A stretch of 64,000 nt of DNA from Levilactobacillus brevis (GTDB lineage: Bacteria > Bacillota > Bacilli > Lactobacillales > Lactobacillaceae), in the NCBI GenBank assembly GCA_021383565.1, contig CP079699.1, positions 1 to 64,000 of the forward strand, given 5' to 3'. Below, piece after piece: positions 42,726-52,125 of the stretch. Each line of letters opens with the position of its first letter. The first letter of the stretch is position 1. The position numbers and the translations under genes were made by a program. Under the pieces are notes generated by a model. It was not told the DNA's origin and made no database searches. It saw only the letters and a program-made list of their open reading frames with translations.

Positions 42726-43262
42726 ATGACCGTAACGTTAGCACCATTGACCGCTACCGAGGCCCCCGCCTTTTGGCAACTGGCTTACAGTGATCCCCAG
42801 GCCGAGTGGTTGAATTGGAATGGGCCGTACTTTCACGATCAAGTGCCCACAGAGGTTGAATTTTTAACGAAGATCGCACCGCGGCAGTTCATCGGCAACA
42901 TCTTACGACAAATAATTCGAGTGGATGGGCGACTGGTCGGGAGCGTCTCGGCCTACTACGAAGACGGTGCTCTCCACCGCTGGCTAGAGGTCGGTATCGT
43001 CATCTACCAGCCGAGCGACTGGCACCGCGGTGTGGGTCAGCAAGCCCTGACGCTGTGGCTCGACTGGCTCTGGGAGCGGGTAGACTTGCCGCACATTGGC
43101 TTAACCACTTGGTCGGGCAACGTACGGATGTGTCGGCTGGCGGAACATCTGGGACTCCAACAGGAAGCCCGTGTCCGCCAAGTACGCTACTGGCAGGGGC
43201 GCTACTGGGATTCGATTAAATATGGTTGTCTGCGCGAGGAGTGGGCGACCCGGTCCCGTTAA
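42726..43262 (+). CDS. GNAT acetyltransferase
   Basis: 178 residues from ATG 42726 (AGGAG at 9 nt; ATG 42717 has no spacing). RLVGSVSAYYEDG, WLEVGIVIYQPSDWHRGVGQ (the V/I-x-x-x-x-RG-x-G acetyl-CoA loop) and GLTTWSGNVRMCRLAEHLG are the typical RimJ/RimL-like GNAT motifs. The acceptor is unknown. It lies directly right of IS30. Confidence 0.85.
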   Translation: MTVTLAPLTATEAPAFWQLAYSDPQAEWLNWNGPYFHDQVPTEVEFLTKIAPRQFIGNILRQIIRVDGRLVGSVSAYYEDGALHRWLEVGIVIYQPSDWHRGVGQQALTLWLDWLWERVDLPHIGLTTWSGNVRMCRLAEHLGLQQEARVRQVRYWQGRYWDSIKYGCLREEWATRSR

Positions 43263-43265
43263 GCT

Positions 43266-43506
43266 CAGTCATGGCGGTGCCAATCAGTTACGAGCGCAAC
43301 CAGGGTGAAGATGATGCCGAAGAACAGCGCACCGATAACATAAAGAAGTCTAGCGTGAGTAGACTAAAACCGAGGTTGGTGGCGCCTAATCCTGCCAAAA
43401 CCAAACAGATGACTAAAACTGCTAGCATGCCATAAGGGATAATCTTTAAGGTTTTGGCGCTATATTGGTTGGCGACCGCCTGGGCCCATCGTGGACCTAA
43501 CTTCAT
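43266..43506 (-). pseudogene. Frameshifted small membrane protein gene
   Basis: MKLGPRWAQAVANQYSAKTL, then a TM segment (PYGMLAVLVICLVLAGLGA) and LGFSLLTLDFF. In the present frame the end is unlikely (SVRCSSASSSPWLRS), whereas a shift of one base after LDFF gives VIGALFFGIIFTLVALVTD and WHRHD, a convincing second TM helix, to TGA 43266. So one base (probably a T in TTCTTTATG) has been lost, or the assembly is wrong there. Confidence 0.6.
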
Positions 43507-43590
43507 CTAAATCCGACTCCTTTGTGAACTGATTGTGTGTTCAATGATGATTTATCATTTTTTTTATAATCGTCTAGAGGTTGTAAACTA

Positions 43591-43702
43591 GAGAACAGCT
43601 AGAATCCTTAGTGTAACAATGATACTATCCATGCTAATGGGCTAGTCGCGTACTGGCTGCCTTACAGTTCGCCAAATTTGGTCTGGATCGCTGTAGGTAG
43701 GA
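43591..43702 (+). repeat. Dispersed intergenic repeat, copy A
   Basis: The segment shares about 85-90 percent identity, by eye, with 44937-45048 over its full length (shared words include GATACTATCCATGCTAAT, GGCTAGTCGCGTACTGG, TTCGCCAAATTTGGTCTGGA). Its right half also matches the outer arm of copies at 54.1 kb (inverted) and 61.3 kb. It lacks the inner fold-back part. It lies between convergent terminators and has no coding potential. Confidence 0.85.
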
Positions 43703-43713
43703 CGGAAAAAGCC

Positions 43714-43759
43714 AAAAGCTGGATGCGAAGAATCTGAAGATCCTGCGCACCCAGCTTTT
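43714..43759. terminator. Terminator of serine hydrolase gene
   Basis: AAAAGCTGG (43714-43722) pairs with CCAGCTTTT (43751-43759), with inner pairing TGCG/CGCA. It can work on both strands and lies 20 nt after the leftward serine hydrolase stop. Confidence 0.75.
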
Positions 43760-43779
43760 ATGCTGAGGTTGATTTATGA

Positions 43780-44769
43780 CTAGGCGAGGTCCTTGACCAG
43801 GCTGGGATCGTAGACCAGTTTTTGGACATGGGTGGTAATCTTGGCCATCCGTGGGAAGCCGCTGAAGCCGGTCTGTCCCCGGCCATGGGTCATAATGATC
43901 AGAATATAGCGTTCGCCATTGGGCAGCGTCACGATGGCGGCGTCGTTGTTGGTGTCGGCGAGAAAGCCCACCTTATCAGCGACCACCGTGCCCTTATTAG
44001 CGGCTGCGGCCCCAGTCGGAATCCCGGTACGATAGACCTGTTGCTTCATTAACGAGAGGAGTTTTTGCTGATCCTTCGCGTGGCGGAAGGGCCCTTGCTG
44101 TTGGGCGAGGTCCTTTAGCACGAGGGTCAAGCTGTAGGCCGTGGTAATGGCCGCCTGACCACTGACAAACGTTGGCGAATAGTAGTGTTGGCTAGCCAGG
44201 TAGTTATCCAGATTGACTGGACCATAGGTGTCGATGGTGTCCTCGGCGAAGTCATTGGCACTGTTGACGATCATGCGCTGAAAGCCTTCTTCAGCAGCGG
44301 GTGTCCACGTATAGAGACCGGCTGCATGCTGATGAAAGAGATAGGCGGCAATGTAAAGCTTGTAGGTACTGGCGGATATCTCCGGCGTGTGTGCATTGGC
44401 CGAGGTGGCTAAGGCGCCCGACTTGTAGAATCGACGGGCCATGGTCGATTTGGCGGCGGTACTGCCCGCGACGGGACCAAGATTGTAGAAGCTGACGCTG
44501 GTAGTCTTATCGGCCGTGATTTCCTTAAAATAGCTATGTAGGCGGTGCTTGACGTGGCGCTGTTGCTGGGTAATCTGCCGGCTCGTCGCCTGTCTGGTCA
44601 CCGTCTTAACCGTGGCGGCCTGGTTCTTGCGGTGGGCCTGTACCGTGAGAAAGCTGGCAAAGACGAGGCAGAAGATCAGGAAGCCGGTTAGAAACCGGCG
44701 ATTGCGGAAAAGCTTGATTAGCCGGCTAATATGAATTTTATGGCGCGGTGGCCGATAGGCATGTTTCAT
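43780..44769 (-). CDS. Class A beta-lactamase-like serine hydrolase, membrane-anchored
   Basis: 329 residues from ATG 44769 (GAAGTGAG upstream; ATG 44778 is too close). Basic N-terminus with one TM (RRFLTGFLIFCLVFASFLTV, about 24-43). The catalytic core shows SASTYKLYIA (SxxK) about residue 132, VNSANDFAEDTI (SxN) about 170 and KVGFLADT (the KTG-like strand, here KVG) about 263. The family includes penicillin-binding-like hydrolases of lactobacilli. True beta-lactamase activity cannot be inferred. The outward domain may act on peptidoglycan or peptides. Confidence 0.75.
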   Translation of the reverse strand: MKHAYRPPRHKIHISRLIKLFRNRRFLTGFLIFCLVFASFLTVQAHRKNQAATVKTVTRQATSRQITQQQRHVKHRLHSYFKEITADKTTSVSFYNLGPVAGSTAAKSTMARRFYKSGALATSANAHTPEISASTYKLYIAAYLFHQHAAGLYTWTPAAEEGFQRMIVNSANDFAEDTIDTYGPVNLDNYLASQHYYSPTFVSGQAAITTAYSLTLVLKDLAQQQGPFRHAKDQQKLLSLMKQQVYRTGIPTGAAAANKGTVVADKVGFLADTNNDAAIVTLPNGERYILIIMTHGRGQTGFSGFPRMAKITTHVQKLVYDPSLVKDLA

Positions 44770-44936
44770 ATGAAGCATCTCACTTCGCTGTTAGATTTGA
44801 GTTTGTAAAGTTAGCCAGCTAAGTCAGTTGGTTGACTTGTAATTGTAAACGTATTCAAATTGTAACACGAAATGTTAGTAGTTAATACCAAGTTTTGGAT
44901 AATTGATTAACATCCACAAATGTCGAAAGCTATAAA

Positions 44937-45048
44937 ACAGCTGGAATCCGTAGTATGGCAAGGATACTATCCATGCTAATAGGCTAGTCGCGTACTGGCC
45001 GCCTTGCCGTTCGCCAAATTTGGTCTGGATTGCGGTGGGTAGGATGTA
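44937..45048 (+). repeat. Dispersed intergenic repeat, copy B left half
   Basis: Matches copy A along its whole length. The inner part expected next by comparison with the 61.3-kb copy is not here but appears beyond the IS3 element at 46735, so the insertion sequence has split this copy. Promoter of the serine hydrolase must lie between 44770 and 44930, where I see only AT-rich sequence. Confidence 0.8.
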
Positions 45049-45098
45049 CTAGTCCCTGTCAAGTTGTCATTCGAAATAATATAAAATGGATATTTACT

Positions 45099-45992
45099 CT
45101 AAGCGGCTTCATTCCAGTATTCTACTGGGGTGAGGCCGTTTCTTTCTGGGGAACGATCCAAGTAATTAAAGTAGTGGATGCCTTCGTTTACCAGCTCCAC
45201 AAACTCTCGATACGTTTTTGGCATTGGATGACGTTCCATCCAATGCGCTTTAAATTCATTCCACCAACGCTCCATTGGCGCGTTGTCGTAAGGTGTTCCT
45301 GGTCGGGACATACTGCGCATCACTTTATGTTCTGACAGAAAGTTATTGAAAGCTTTAGCGGTGTAAGCAGCTCCACGGTCCGTATGGATCAGTGGGTGTA
45401 CATCGCCAGCCTGTTCAAAAGCCTGTTTAAAAACCTGGATCTCTGCCACAGCTGTTTCTGTAGTGCTCAAAAATGAGGCGATCAGTCTCCGGCCGCATAG
45501 ATCTAAAACACCACTCAGTCGGATTTTGAATTGACCCTTTGGTCCGTAAGACAACTCAGTCGAATCCGCAAGCCAAACCTGGTTGGGACCGGCGACTTTA
45601 AAGTTACGATTCAAAACATTGTCCTGAATGTATTGTTCCTGTTCCTTGATACGTTGGCGCTTCTTAACCCGAATCTGACACTTGATATTCAAGTTACGCA
45701 TAATTCGTTTAACACGCTTGATTGTTACCTTAAACGTCACCTGTTCATCATGCTGTAGATTGGACAAGATCTTGCCAGCTCCGATTGCTTGATGATGTTG
45801 ATTGAACCAATAAGTGATTCGCTTTTCTAGAAGCCGCTCTTGAGTCTCCCACGGCGTTTCTTGCCGATGAAAAGACTTGTTATAAGCTTGCCGACTAACT
45901 CCGATATGCGTCAATAATGTCTTAATGGCGCCTCGCTTTCCTTGACTGACCTCACTGATTGCCTGATATGCCAGTCGATGTTGCTGATTCAC
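45099..45992 (-). CDS. IS3-family transposase orfB
   Basis: 297 residues. DDE integrase core: VWLADSTELSYG (Asp), HTDRGAAYTAK (Asp), PYDNAPMERWWNEFKAHWME (Glu). An N-terminal HTH_21-type segment precedes it (GVSRQAYNKSFHRQE). GTG 45992 overlaps orfA's stop. The A7 run in orfA near its end (plus strand T7 at about 46016-46022) could drive the -1 frameshift that makes the OrfAB transposase. Confidence 0.9.
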   Translation of the reverse strand: MNQQHRLAYQAISEVSQGKRGAIKTLLTHIGVSRQAYNKSFHRQETPWETQERLLEKRITYWFNQHHQAIGAGKILSNLQHDEQVTFKVTIKRVKRIMRNLNIKCQIRVKKRQRIKEQEQYIQDNVLNRNFKVAGPNQVWLADSTELSYGPKGQFKIRLSGVLDLCGRRLIASFLSTTETAVAEIQVFKQAFEQAGDVHPLIHTDRGAAYTAKAFNNFLSEHKVMRSMSRPGTPYDNAPMERWWNEFKAHWMERHPMPKTYREFVELVNEGIHYFNYLDRSPERNGLTPVEYWNEAA

Positions 45993-46666
45993 CCCTTGTG
46001 CTGAATTTCTTGAAATTTTTTTACGAATTCTTTCAGTAATTCCATGTCGGCGACTTGACCTTCTAGTTGCTTAATCCGCAAATTGGCCTTATCTAAGTCG
46101 GTTAATTCTCGTTGTGGCTTACGGTGTCCGCGTCGATCCTCTAAGGCGTTGTAACCACCTTTCTTAGCTCTAAGCACCCACGAACGGGCTTGTTGGTAGG
46201 AGACGCTGTAATGTTCAGCTGCTTCGTTATATGAGTGGTTCTGCTTGGTAATGTACTCAACCACTTCAATACGCTCTGCCAGAGTAGTTTTTCGGCTCAT
46301 CGTTGGGACCTGCTTTCTAGACGGGGTTGCCGTCACAGTTTTGTCCCTATTATACCTGGAAACCCAGTAATTTACCTGCGTAGCTGAGCGCAAACCATAC
46401 TTCATTGCTACTTCTCGTTGTGAACCTTCGCCGTTCAAAAAAGCATACACGACTCTTAGCTTAAAGACCTCACTGTATCTGCGACAACCTTTAGATTCTT
46501 TAAGCCCATCAAAGCCATCTCGTTTGTACAACGCCCGCCACCGAATGACCGCCTCCTTGTCTGCCAAACCATGTTCTCTGGCAAAGCCAATATTAGTTTG
46601 ACCTGATGCTTCAAACTCATTAATCAACTCCAGCTTCTCCACGGCACTATACTTGATCTTCGACAT
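45989..46666 (-). CDS. IS3-family transposase orfA
   Basis: 225 residues with two helix-turn-helix units (SGQTNIGFAREHGLADKEAV; HSYNEAAEHYSVSYQQARSW) and a C-terminal leucine-zipper-like segment (LRIKQLEGQVADMELLKEF). Longer than the common IS3 OrfA, as in IS150-type elements. It overlaps orfB by 4 nt. Confidence 0.88.
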   Translation of the reverse strand: MSKIKYSAVEKLELINEFEASGQTNIGFAREHGLADKEAVIRWRALYKRDGFDGLKESKGCRRYSEVFKLRVVYAFLNGEGSQREVAMKYGLRSATQVNYWVSRYNRDKTVTATPSRKQVPTMSRKTTLAERIEVVEYITKQNHSYNEAAEHYSVSYQQARSWVLRAKKGGYNALEDRRGHRKPQRELTDLDKANLRIKQLEGQVADMELLKEFVKKFQEIQHKG

Positions 46667-46734
46667 GTCATATTCCCTCTGTTGATTGTCAGATGAATTA
46701 TATTATTTCATTTGACAACCCCAAAGGGATCATA

Positions 46735-46950
46735 ACAGGACGGGCCAAACCAAAGGGCGGTCTTGTCCCTCGTTTTGAGCCGTCAACCCGCGTCTCAAAG
46801 ACACCATTTTTCAAGGCAGAACACTTGGGAAATCCCACAGCATCGGAGTCTCTGGCAGCCGCAGATGGTGTTGATGACGAATTTAATGGCGGTAAACCTT
46901 GCCAGCTGGGGACCGGAACGTGTTCGCGGACTTTCAGCATTTAGTTAACG
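46735..46950 (+). repeat. Dispersed intergenic repeat, copy B right half
   Basis: GGGCCAAACCAAAGGGCGG, then TTTTGAGCCGTC and CGTCTCAAAGACACC match the inner part of the 61.3-kb copy (GAGCCAAAGAGCGG, TTTGAGCCGG, CGTCTCAAAGTCACC). TTTGAG and CTCAAAG form an inner hairpin. It lies immediately right of IS3. It has no convincing coding frame. Confidence 0.7.
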
Positions 46951-47101
46951 ACACCGATATTTTTAGAGCATCGATACCGTGTCGTTGGGTATTGATACAG
47001 CTTTGGCGAAAAAAGTTAAATTCTTCCGGAGCGGTCCCTTTTGCGCGGCGGGGAAGTGGCGTATAATGAGACTATTAAATTTTTTGCGAGGAGGGATTCA
47101 C

Positions 47102-48292
47102 GTGGCATTCTTAGGAACACTGTGTTTGATTCTGGTGCTGACCACGCTGGCCGGCAACTTCGCTAACCGGCTGGGAGTCCCTGCCGTGATTGGGGAATTA
47201 CTGATTGGGATTTTGATTGGTCCGGCGCTGTTGGATTGGGTCGAGCTAAATAGCCTGGTGAACTTATTTGCCGACATCGGGGTAGTCATCTTGATGTTCT
47301 TGGGGGGCTTGGAGAGTAACCTCGAGCTACTGATGAAGTACCTGCGACCGGCGATTATCGTGGCCACATTGGGCGTGATTTTCCCGATTACTCTGATGGG
47401 CGTCGCGTCCTGGTGGTGGGGCTTTAGCGCGTTGGAATCGCTATTTATCGGCGTCATCTTCTCGGCAACCTCGGTCTCCATCTCCGTGGCCGTCTTGAAG
47501 GAATTCCACGCACTGTCTACGCGAGAGGGTGCGACCATCCTCGGTGCAGCCGTGGCCGATGACATCATGGGCGTGGTCCTATTGTCGTTGATGATTAGCC
47601 TCTTGGCCAGTCAAGGCATCAAGGCGGCCGGCAGCCAGCCGAACTTGGCCGTGGTGCTGATTGAGCAAGTGGCCTTCTTTGGTGGGACTTACATCCTGGT
47701 CAAATGGGTCGCGCCGTACCTCATGCACCTCAGTGAGCGCCTGGTCATGGCTTCCAGTGTGACCATCATGTCGATGGTGATTTGTCTGGGGATGGCTTGG
47801 TTGGCCGATATTGTCGGGTTGAGTGGGGCCATTGGCGCCTTCTTCGCCGGCATCGCTGTGGCCCACACACCGTATCGTGCGGTATTAGCCGACCACGTGG
47901 AGCCGCTGGGAAACGCCATCTTTATCCCGGTCTTCTTCGTCAGTGTGGGGCTAAACATGACCCTCGATCACATGGCGGATAACATGGGAATTATCGTGAT
48001 TCTGACGATTCTGGCGTGCCTGACCAAGCTGCTGGGTTGCGGCCTCGGTGCGCGACTCTGCGGGTTTTCGTGGAATAGTAGCGGCGTGATTGGCACGGGG
48101 ATGATTGCCAGAGGCGAGATGGGCCTGATTACCGCGCAGATTGGCCATCAAGCCGGCCTGCTGGGCAACGCGAGCTACTCAGCGATGATCTTAGTCATTG
48201 TTTTGGCCACGGTGCTGGCGCCGCTACTGCTGAAGCAGACGTTGAAACGCATGCCTAAGCCAACGCCCACCGCGGCCCCGACGACCGAGTGA
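47102..48292 (+). CDS. Na+/H+ antiporter, CPA2 family (NapA-like)
   Basis: 396 residues from GTG 47102 with GAGGAGGG 6 nt upstream and a TATAAT box near 47062; the open frame extends upstream but without signals. About 12 TM segments. GVPAVIGELLIGILIGPALL is the typical CPA2 start, AAVADDIMGVVLLSL holds the ion-binding Asp pair (ADD), and GLSGAIGAFFAGIAVAHTPY follows. It moves protons against sodium or potassium at the membrane. Monocistronic. Confidence 0.88.
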   Translation: MAFLGTLCLILVLTTLAGNFANRLGVPAVIGELLIGILIGPALLDWVELNSLVNLFADIGVVILMFLGGLESNLELLMKYLRPAIIVATLGVIFPITLMGVASWWWGFSALESLFIGVIFSATSVSISVAVLKEFHALSTREGATILGAAVADDIMGVVLLSLMISLLASQGIKAAGSQPNLAVVLIEQVAFFGGTYILVKWVAPYLMHLSERLVMASSVTIMSMVICLGMAWLADIVGLSGAIGAFFAGIAVAHTPYRAVLADHVEPLGNAIFIPVFFVSVGLNMTLDHMADNMGIIVILTILACLTKLLGCGLGARLCGFSWNSSGVIGTGMIARGEMGLITAQIGHQAGLLGNASYSAMILVIVLATVLAPLLLKQTLKRMPKPTPTAAPTTE

Positions 48293-48379
48293 CTATAGTC
48301 GGCTTGCTTTTCAGCGGGTGGCCACGTATAGTCTAAACAGGACCTGAAGACAGGGTCCGTTTCGGAGGAGGAACGACAC

Positions 48380-48865
48380 ATGGCAAAACCTTATTTTCTG
48401 ATCGGCTTGGCGGCCCTGTCTCTGGGCTTGGCAGCGACCGATCTGACTACGGCCCAGGCGGCTACTTGGCATAACGGGACGCCTAAAGCTTTGCGGCATA
48501 CTTGGTTTCACAATGGTAAGGGCGACAACAAGGCCTATATTACATACAGCAAGACCAAGAGTACGGGGAATCTCTGCGGTTTTGATCTGGCCAGTAAGCG
48601 TTATTACCGGTTACCGGGTTATGGCTTGAAGAAGTTGAAGTATCAGGCGCTGGGGCACGGCGTTTACCGCTTGTCGGGGATTCAGTATTCGCCTAAGGGC
48701 AGTCAGGTCCAGTTCGACGGCCAGCGGATGACGTACAAGGTGAAATTAAAGAAGCAGACGGTTCATTTCTACAAGGGCTACGCCAACTATGGTCGAAAAG
48801 CGACCTTTCCGGTGATGAAGACGCCGGCAGGGTTTCGCAAATTGCAAGAACAAGTTAGCCATTAG
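48380..48865 (+). CDS. Secreted small protein of unknown function
   Basis: 161 residues, GGAGGAGG upstream. Signal peptide 1-27 (FLIGLAALSLGLAATDLTTA, cut near AQA-AT). The mature part is basic, Tyr/Lys/Gly-rich (SKRYYRLPGYGLKKLKYQAL) and resembles the other secreted protein at 38640 in style but not clearly in sequence. No wall anchor. No family recognised. Confidence 0.55.
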   Translation: MAKPYFLIGLAALSLGLAATDLTTAQAATWHNGTPKALRHTWFHNGKGDNKAYITYSKTKSTGNLCGFDLASKRYYRLPGYGLKKLKYQALGHGVYRLSGIQYSPKGSQVQFDGQRMTYKVKLKKQTVHFYKGYANYGRKATFPVMKTPAGFRKLQEQVSH

Positions 48866-48914
48866 AACCAGATACTGATACCAAGGGGTTCTCAGGGGAT
48901 TGGAGATGAGCGAT

Positions 48915-49711
48915 GCGTCTAGCCGCAGGCGACGGCGAAGCGCTCAGCTGGCGTTTGGAAACCCAGTTGGCGACGAGGCAAGTTGGTTTAGCTTGTCGGC
49001 CGCCTTGGCAACGTCAGCTGGACTGATGGCGTCGAGGGATGTGCCCTTAGGAAAGTCCCGACGAACCATGCGGTTGTGGACTTTGTTGGAACCGCGTTCG
49101 CTGGATGTGTAAGGATGTGTAAAGTAGACCGGGGCAACTGATGCCATGACTTGCGGAAGGGTCGCAACCTCGAGAACATTGTCCGCAGTAATTGATTCGA
49201 TAATGGGCCCGTACTCAGCGATGATTGACTTCATCGCGTAGGCCACTGAATCGGCGTTGCGACCGTCAATCAAGCGAATAATTTGGAAGCGCGTCTGGCG
49301 TTCAATCAACGTCAAAATGACACTCTCTTGACCATCGCGCTTCCCGACGATTGTGTCGATTTCAAAATGCCCGAACGTCTCACGAGAATCCACTTCCGCA
49401 GGACGTTTCTCAATACTTTGACCCAATAGGCGCCGATACTTGTGGGCGGTGCTCACGTGCTTTGGTGGGCGCCGGCTTAACTTCTGGCAAGATCTAGGTT
49501 ACAGATCTCTAGGAACCGTTTATCGATGTACTTGTACAACGTCTGAGTGCAAACCATCTCTTCCGGTCGAAAGAGTCCAAGTCCGACCACAGCGTCTGGT
49601 GTCCAGCCATCGGTCTTAAAGCGCTCCACAAAGAAGGCCAGGAAGTCCACCACTTGTGTGAACTTGTATGGCCGGTGACCAAGCCGGAGAAGGTGGAACC
49701 AGATATCGTGT
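48915..49711 (-). pseudogene. IS30-family transposase remnant
   Basis: Minus-strand fragments read VDFLAFFVERFKTDGWTPDA and ETFGHFEIDTIVGKRDGQES, then TADNVLEVATLPQVMASVAP and SSERGSNKVHNRMVRRDFPK, an IS30 DDE domain different from the intact copy at 41348. The frame breaks near 49460 and again before the conserved end, where another frame reads RRQLGFQTPAERFAVACG. The N-terminal domain is missing and the catalytic neighbourhood is mutated (DNV-LE for DNG-EF; SNKVHN for the usual NE-x-x-N). It is dead. Confidence 0.75.
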
Positions 49712-49723
49712 CAGCTCTAGCAC

Positions 49724-49782
49724 AAAACTAAAAGAAACAGGCGTCCAGGAAATTTTCCAGGGCGCCTGTTTCTTTTAGTTTT
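49724..49782. terminator. Long bidirectional terminator
   Basis: A perfect 20-bp stem: 49724-49743 pairs with 49763-49782, with A-rich and T-rich outer ends and a GC core (CAGGCG/CGCCTG). It terminates the leftward copper operon and isolates it from the IS30 remnant. Confidence 0.9.
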
Positions 49783-49785
49783 AGC

Positions 49786-49890
49786 TTAATGTCCCACAAT
49801 CAGCGCCCCGACGCCGGTGGTTACCACCACGTAAATGGCAGCGACCAGTGCAGTCATCCAGGTGCTCTTACTCCAAAATTTTTCTGACAT
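49786..49890 (-). CDS. Micro membrane protein at the end of the copper operon (34 aa)
   Basis: ATG 49890 with AGGAGGAATCACAC upstream encodes MSEKFWSKSTWMTALVAAIY followed by VVVTTGVGALIVGH, one TM helix after a Trp-rich basic start. It lies 12 nt after the ATPase stop. It may stabilise or regulate the ATPase, as small proteins do for other transporters; this is inference. No homologue recognised. Confidence 0.6.
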   Translation of the reverse strand: MSEKFWSKSTWMTALVAAIYVVVTTGVGALIVGH

Positions 49891-49902
49891 GTGTGATTCC
49901 TC

Positions 49903-51837
49903 CTAGGCCACGGATGAGGTGGCGGGTGTTGATGTTAATTTGGACTTGTTCAGCAACAATGAGCTGGCGACCACGGACAGTGAACTGAGCGCCATGCCGA
50001 GGCCGGCCAGTTCGGGACTGAGTGATAGGCCAAAGACCACGAAGATACCGGCGGCCACGGGGATACCCAAAGTGTTGTAAATGAAGGCCCAAAACAGGTT
50101 GAGCTTGATCCGACTGAAGGTCTTTTGACTGAGTTCCAGCGCCCGGACCACGTCCATCAAGTCGTTCTTGACCAGGACGATGCCGCCAGATTCAATGGCG
50201 ATATCCGTCCCGGACCCCATGGCAATCCCAACGTCAGCAGTCGTCAAGGCTGGGGCGTCGTTGATGCCGTCGCCCACGAAGGCTACGGGGCCATCGGCTT
50301 GCAGTTGCTTGACGTGATCGGCCTTATCACCGGGCAAGACGTCGGCGATGACCGTATCGATGCCGACTTCATCCGCGATGGCTTGCGCGACGCGTTGATT
50401 ATCCCCCGTCAACATGACGGTCCGTAAGCCGCGGTGTTTCAAAGCAGCGATGGCCGCAGCTGAGCTGGCCTTCGGTGCATCTTGGATGGCAATCAACCCG
50501 ATGATGTGGTCCAAGATGCCGACCAGCACGACGGTCTTGGCTTCGGCTTGTAGTTGGGCCATTTGGCTGCTTAAGGTGGCATCTAATTGGTAGTCTGCCA
50601 TCAGCTTGTCGTTACCGATAAAGGCTGGTTGGCCGTCGACCGTGGCCCGGACACCTTTGCCTTCAATGGCTTGGAAATTCTGGGCGGCGGTCACTGAAAT
50701 GTTTTCGGCCTTCGCCTTGTCTAAAATGGCAGTGGCTAGCGGATGTTCGGAAGCGACTTCCAAGTTGGCGGCGACGTGCAGGACCTGGGAAACGTCGCCC
50801 ACGATGTCGGTCACTTGGGGATGGCCGGCCGTAATGGTCCCAGTCTTATCGAAGACCACCGTCTTCACGCGGTTAGCGGCCTCGAGGACTTCACCGTTCT
50901 TGATCAAAATACCCATCTTAGCACTCCGACCAGTGCCCACCATTAAAGCTGTGGGGGTGGCGATGCCCAAGGCACATGGGCAGGCGATGATGACGACGGA
51001 AACGGCAAAGAGCAGTGCACTAACTAGCGGTGCATCTAAGAAAACGTACCACACGGTAAAGGTGGCAATGGCGGCAATCAGGACGGCCGGAACGAAAATG
51101 TCAGCGACCTTGTCCACCGTTTTTTGGATGGGCGCGTGACTGGTCTGGGCCTTCTTGACCATTTCCACAATTTGCGACAACAGCGTGTCGTTGCCGACCT
51201 TGCTGGCTTTGAACGTGAAGGTCCCGGTATTGTTCATGGTGGCCCCGATGACCTTATCGCCGGCTTGCTTGGTGACGGGCATGCTTTCGCCAGTGACCAT
51301 GGATTCGTCGATGGTCGAAGTCCCGTCAACGATGACCCCGTCGACCGCAATCTTTTGGCCGGGGCGAACACGAATGATGTCGTTGACGACAACTTGCGCT
51401 AGCGGTACCTGGGTCCATTGACCGTCACGTTGGACCTCGGCGTCCTTGGCCTGGAGGTCGACTAACTTACTGACAGCGCCGGAGGCAGAATGTTTCATTT
51501 TCTCTTCGAAATACTGGCCTAGCAAGATGAAGGTGACCACGAAAGCGGCACTTTCAAAGAAGACCGCCTTGCCAGCTAGCATGGCGTAGAAGCTGTACAG
51601 GTAGGCCGTGATGGTACCGATGGCGACCAGCGTGTCCATGTTGGCGTGGTGATGACGAAAGGCGGCCCAGGCACTTTGGATGAAGGGACCAGCGGAGACC
51701 GCCATCACAGCGGTTGCCAGCAAGAACATGGTCCAAGCGCCGCCCGGGAGCATCAAGCCAAAGGGTTTGGTAAACATCTCGACGAGCATTGGCAAGGAGA
51801 CGACTAGCGAGAAGACAAAACGATTTTTGATACTCAT
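49903..51837 (-). CDS. copA: Copper-translocating P1B-type ATPase without N-terminal metal-binding domains
   Basis: 644 residues. It starts directly with TM segments. [18 protein letters not shown] has the CPC metal site (about residue 290). TGESMPV is the phosphatase loop (about 193-199), [14 protein letters not shown] the phosphorylated Asp (about 335-348), [12 protein letters not shown] the SEHP motif, and [12 protein letters not shown] the hinge (about 550-561). An early cytoplasmic HHH ([11 protein letters not shown]) may bind metal. CPC with the absence of other residues fits Cu(+) export; silver is also possible. It overlaps the upstream cupredoxin gene by 4 nt. Confidence 0.85.
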   Translation of the reverse strand: MSIKNRFVFSLVVSLPMLVEMFTKPFGLMLPGGAWTMFLLATAVMAVSAGPFIQSAWAAFRHHHANMDTLVAIGTITAYLYSFYAMLAGKAVFFESAAFVVTFILLGQYFEEKMKHSASGAVSKLVDLQAKDAEVQRDGQWTQVPLAQVVVNDIIRVRPGQKIAVDGVIVDGTSTIDESMVTGESMPVTKQAGDKVIGATMNNTGTFTFKASKVGNDTLLSQIVEMVKKAQTSHAPIQKTVDKVADIFVPAVLIAAIATFTVWYVFLDAPLVSALLFAVSVVIIACPCALGIATPTALMVGTGRSAKMGILIKNGEVLEAANRVKTVVFDKTGTITAGHPQVTDIVGDVSQVLHVAANLEVASEHPLATAILDKAKAENISVTAAQNFQAIEGKGVRATVDGQPAFIGNDKLMADYQLDATLSSQMAQLQAEAKTVVLVGILDHIIGLIAIQDAPKASSAAAIAALKHRGLRTVMLTGDNQRVAQAIADEVGIDTVIADVLPGDKADHVKQLQADGPVAFVGDGINDAPALTTADVGIAMGSGTDIAIESGGIVLVKNDLMDVVRALELSQKTFSRIKLNLFWAFIYNTLGIPVAAGIFVVFGLSLSPELAGLGMALSSLSVVASSLLLNKSKLTSTPATSSVA

Positions 51838-52106
51838 GGTTGGACGACCACCTTTCCAAAGAACATGTCCATGCCGCAGCTAAACGAAAACTCGCCAGCC
51901 TGGCTAGTGTCAATGGTGACGGTTTGCGGTTGGTTAAGGGGCAGGTCACGGTTAAATCCGAGTGCTGGCGAATGCACTTGGTCCAAACAGCCAGCGTCGT
52001 TGACCCGGGTAAAGGTCAGTTCGGCGGGGATGCCTTGCTTCAGGACGATTTCAGCGGGGGCGTAACCCCCATCAACGGTAATAGTTGCGGATTGTTTTGT
52101 AGTCAT
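51834..52106 (-). CDS. Stand-alone cupredoxin-like copper-binding protein
   Basis: 90 residues, GGAGGGAACTTATC upstream. It starts without a signal peptide: [20 protein letters not shown], then [19 protein letters not shown] and a final [14 protein letters not shown]. The Cys-Gly-Met-x-Met end and the earlier Cys and His are likely copper ligands. It looks like a cytoplasmic or detached version of the membrane-bound protein encoded upstream and may hand Cu(+) to the ATPase, replacing the missing metal-binding domains. ATGA-type coupling to the ATPase. Confidence 0.75.
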   Translation of the reverse strand: MTTKQSATITVDGGYAPAEIVLKQGIPAELTFTRVNDAGCLDQVHSPALGFNRDLPLNQPQTVTIDTSQAGEFSFSCGMDMFFGKVVVQP

Positions 52107-52125
52107 GATAAGTTCCCTCCATAAA

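Larger units (their letters stand above)
45063..46719 (-). mobile_element. IS3-family insertion sequence (IS150-like)
   Basis: Terminal inverted repeats GTTGTCATTCGAAATAATA (45063-45081) and its partner TATTATTTCATTTGACAAC (46701-46719) match at 16 of 19 positions; the true ends may be a few bases outside. It contains overlapping orfA and orfB, both apparently intact. It interrupts a fold-back repeat. The target duplication is not clear. Confidence 0.85.
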
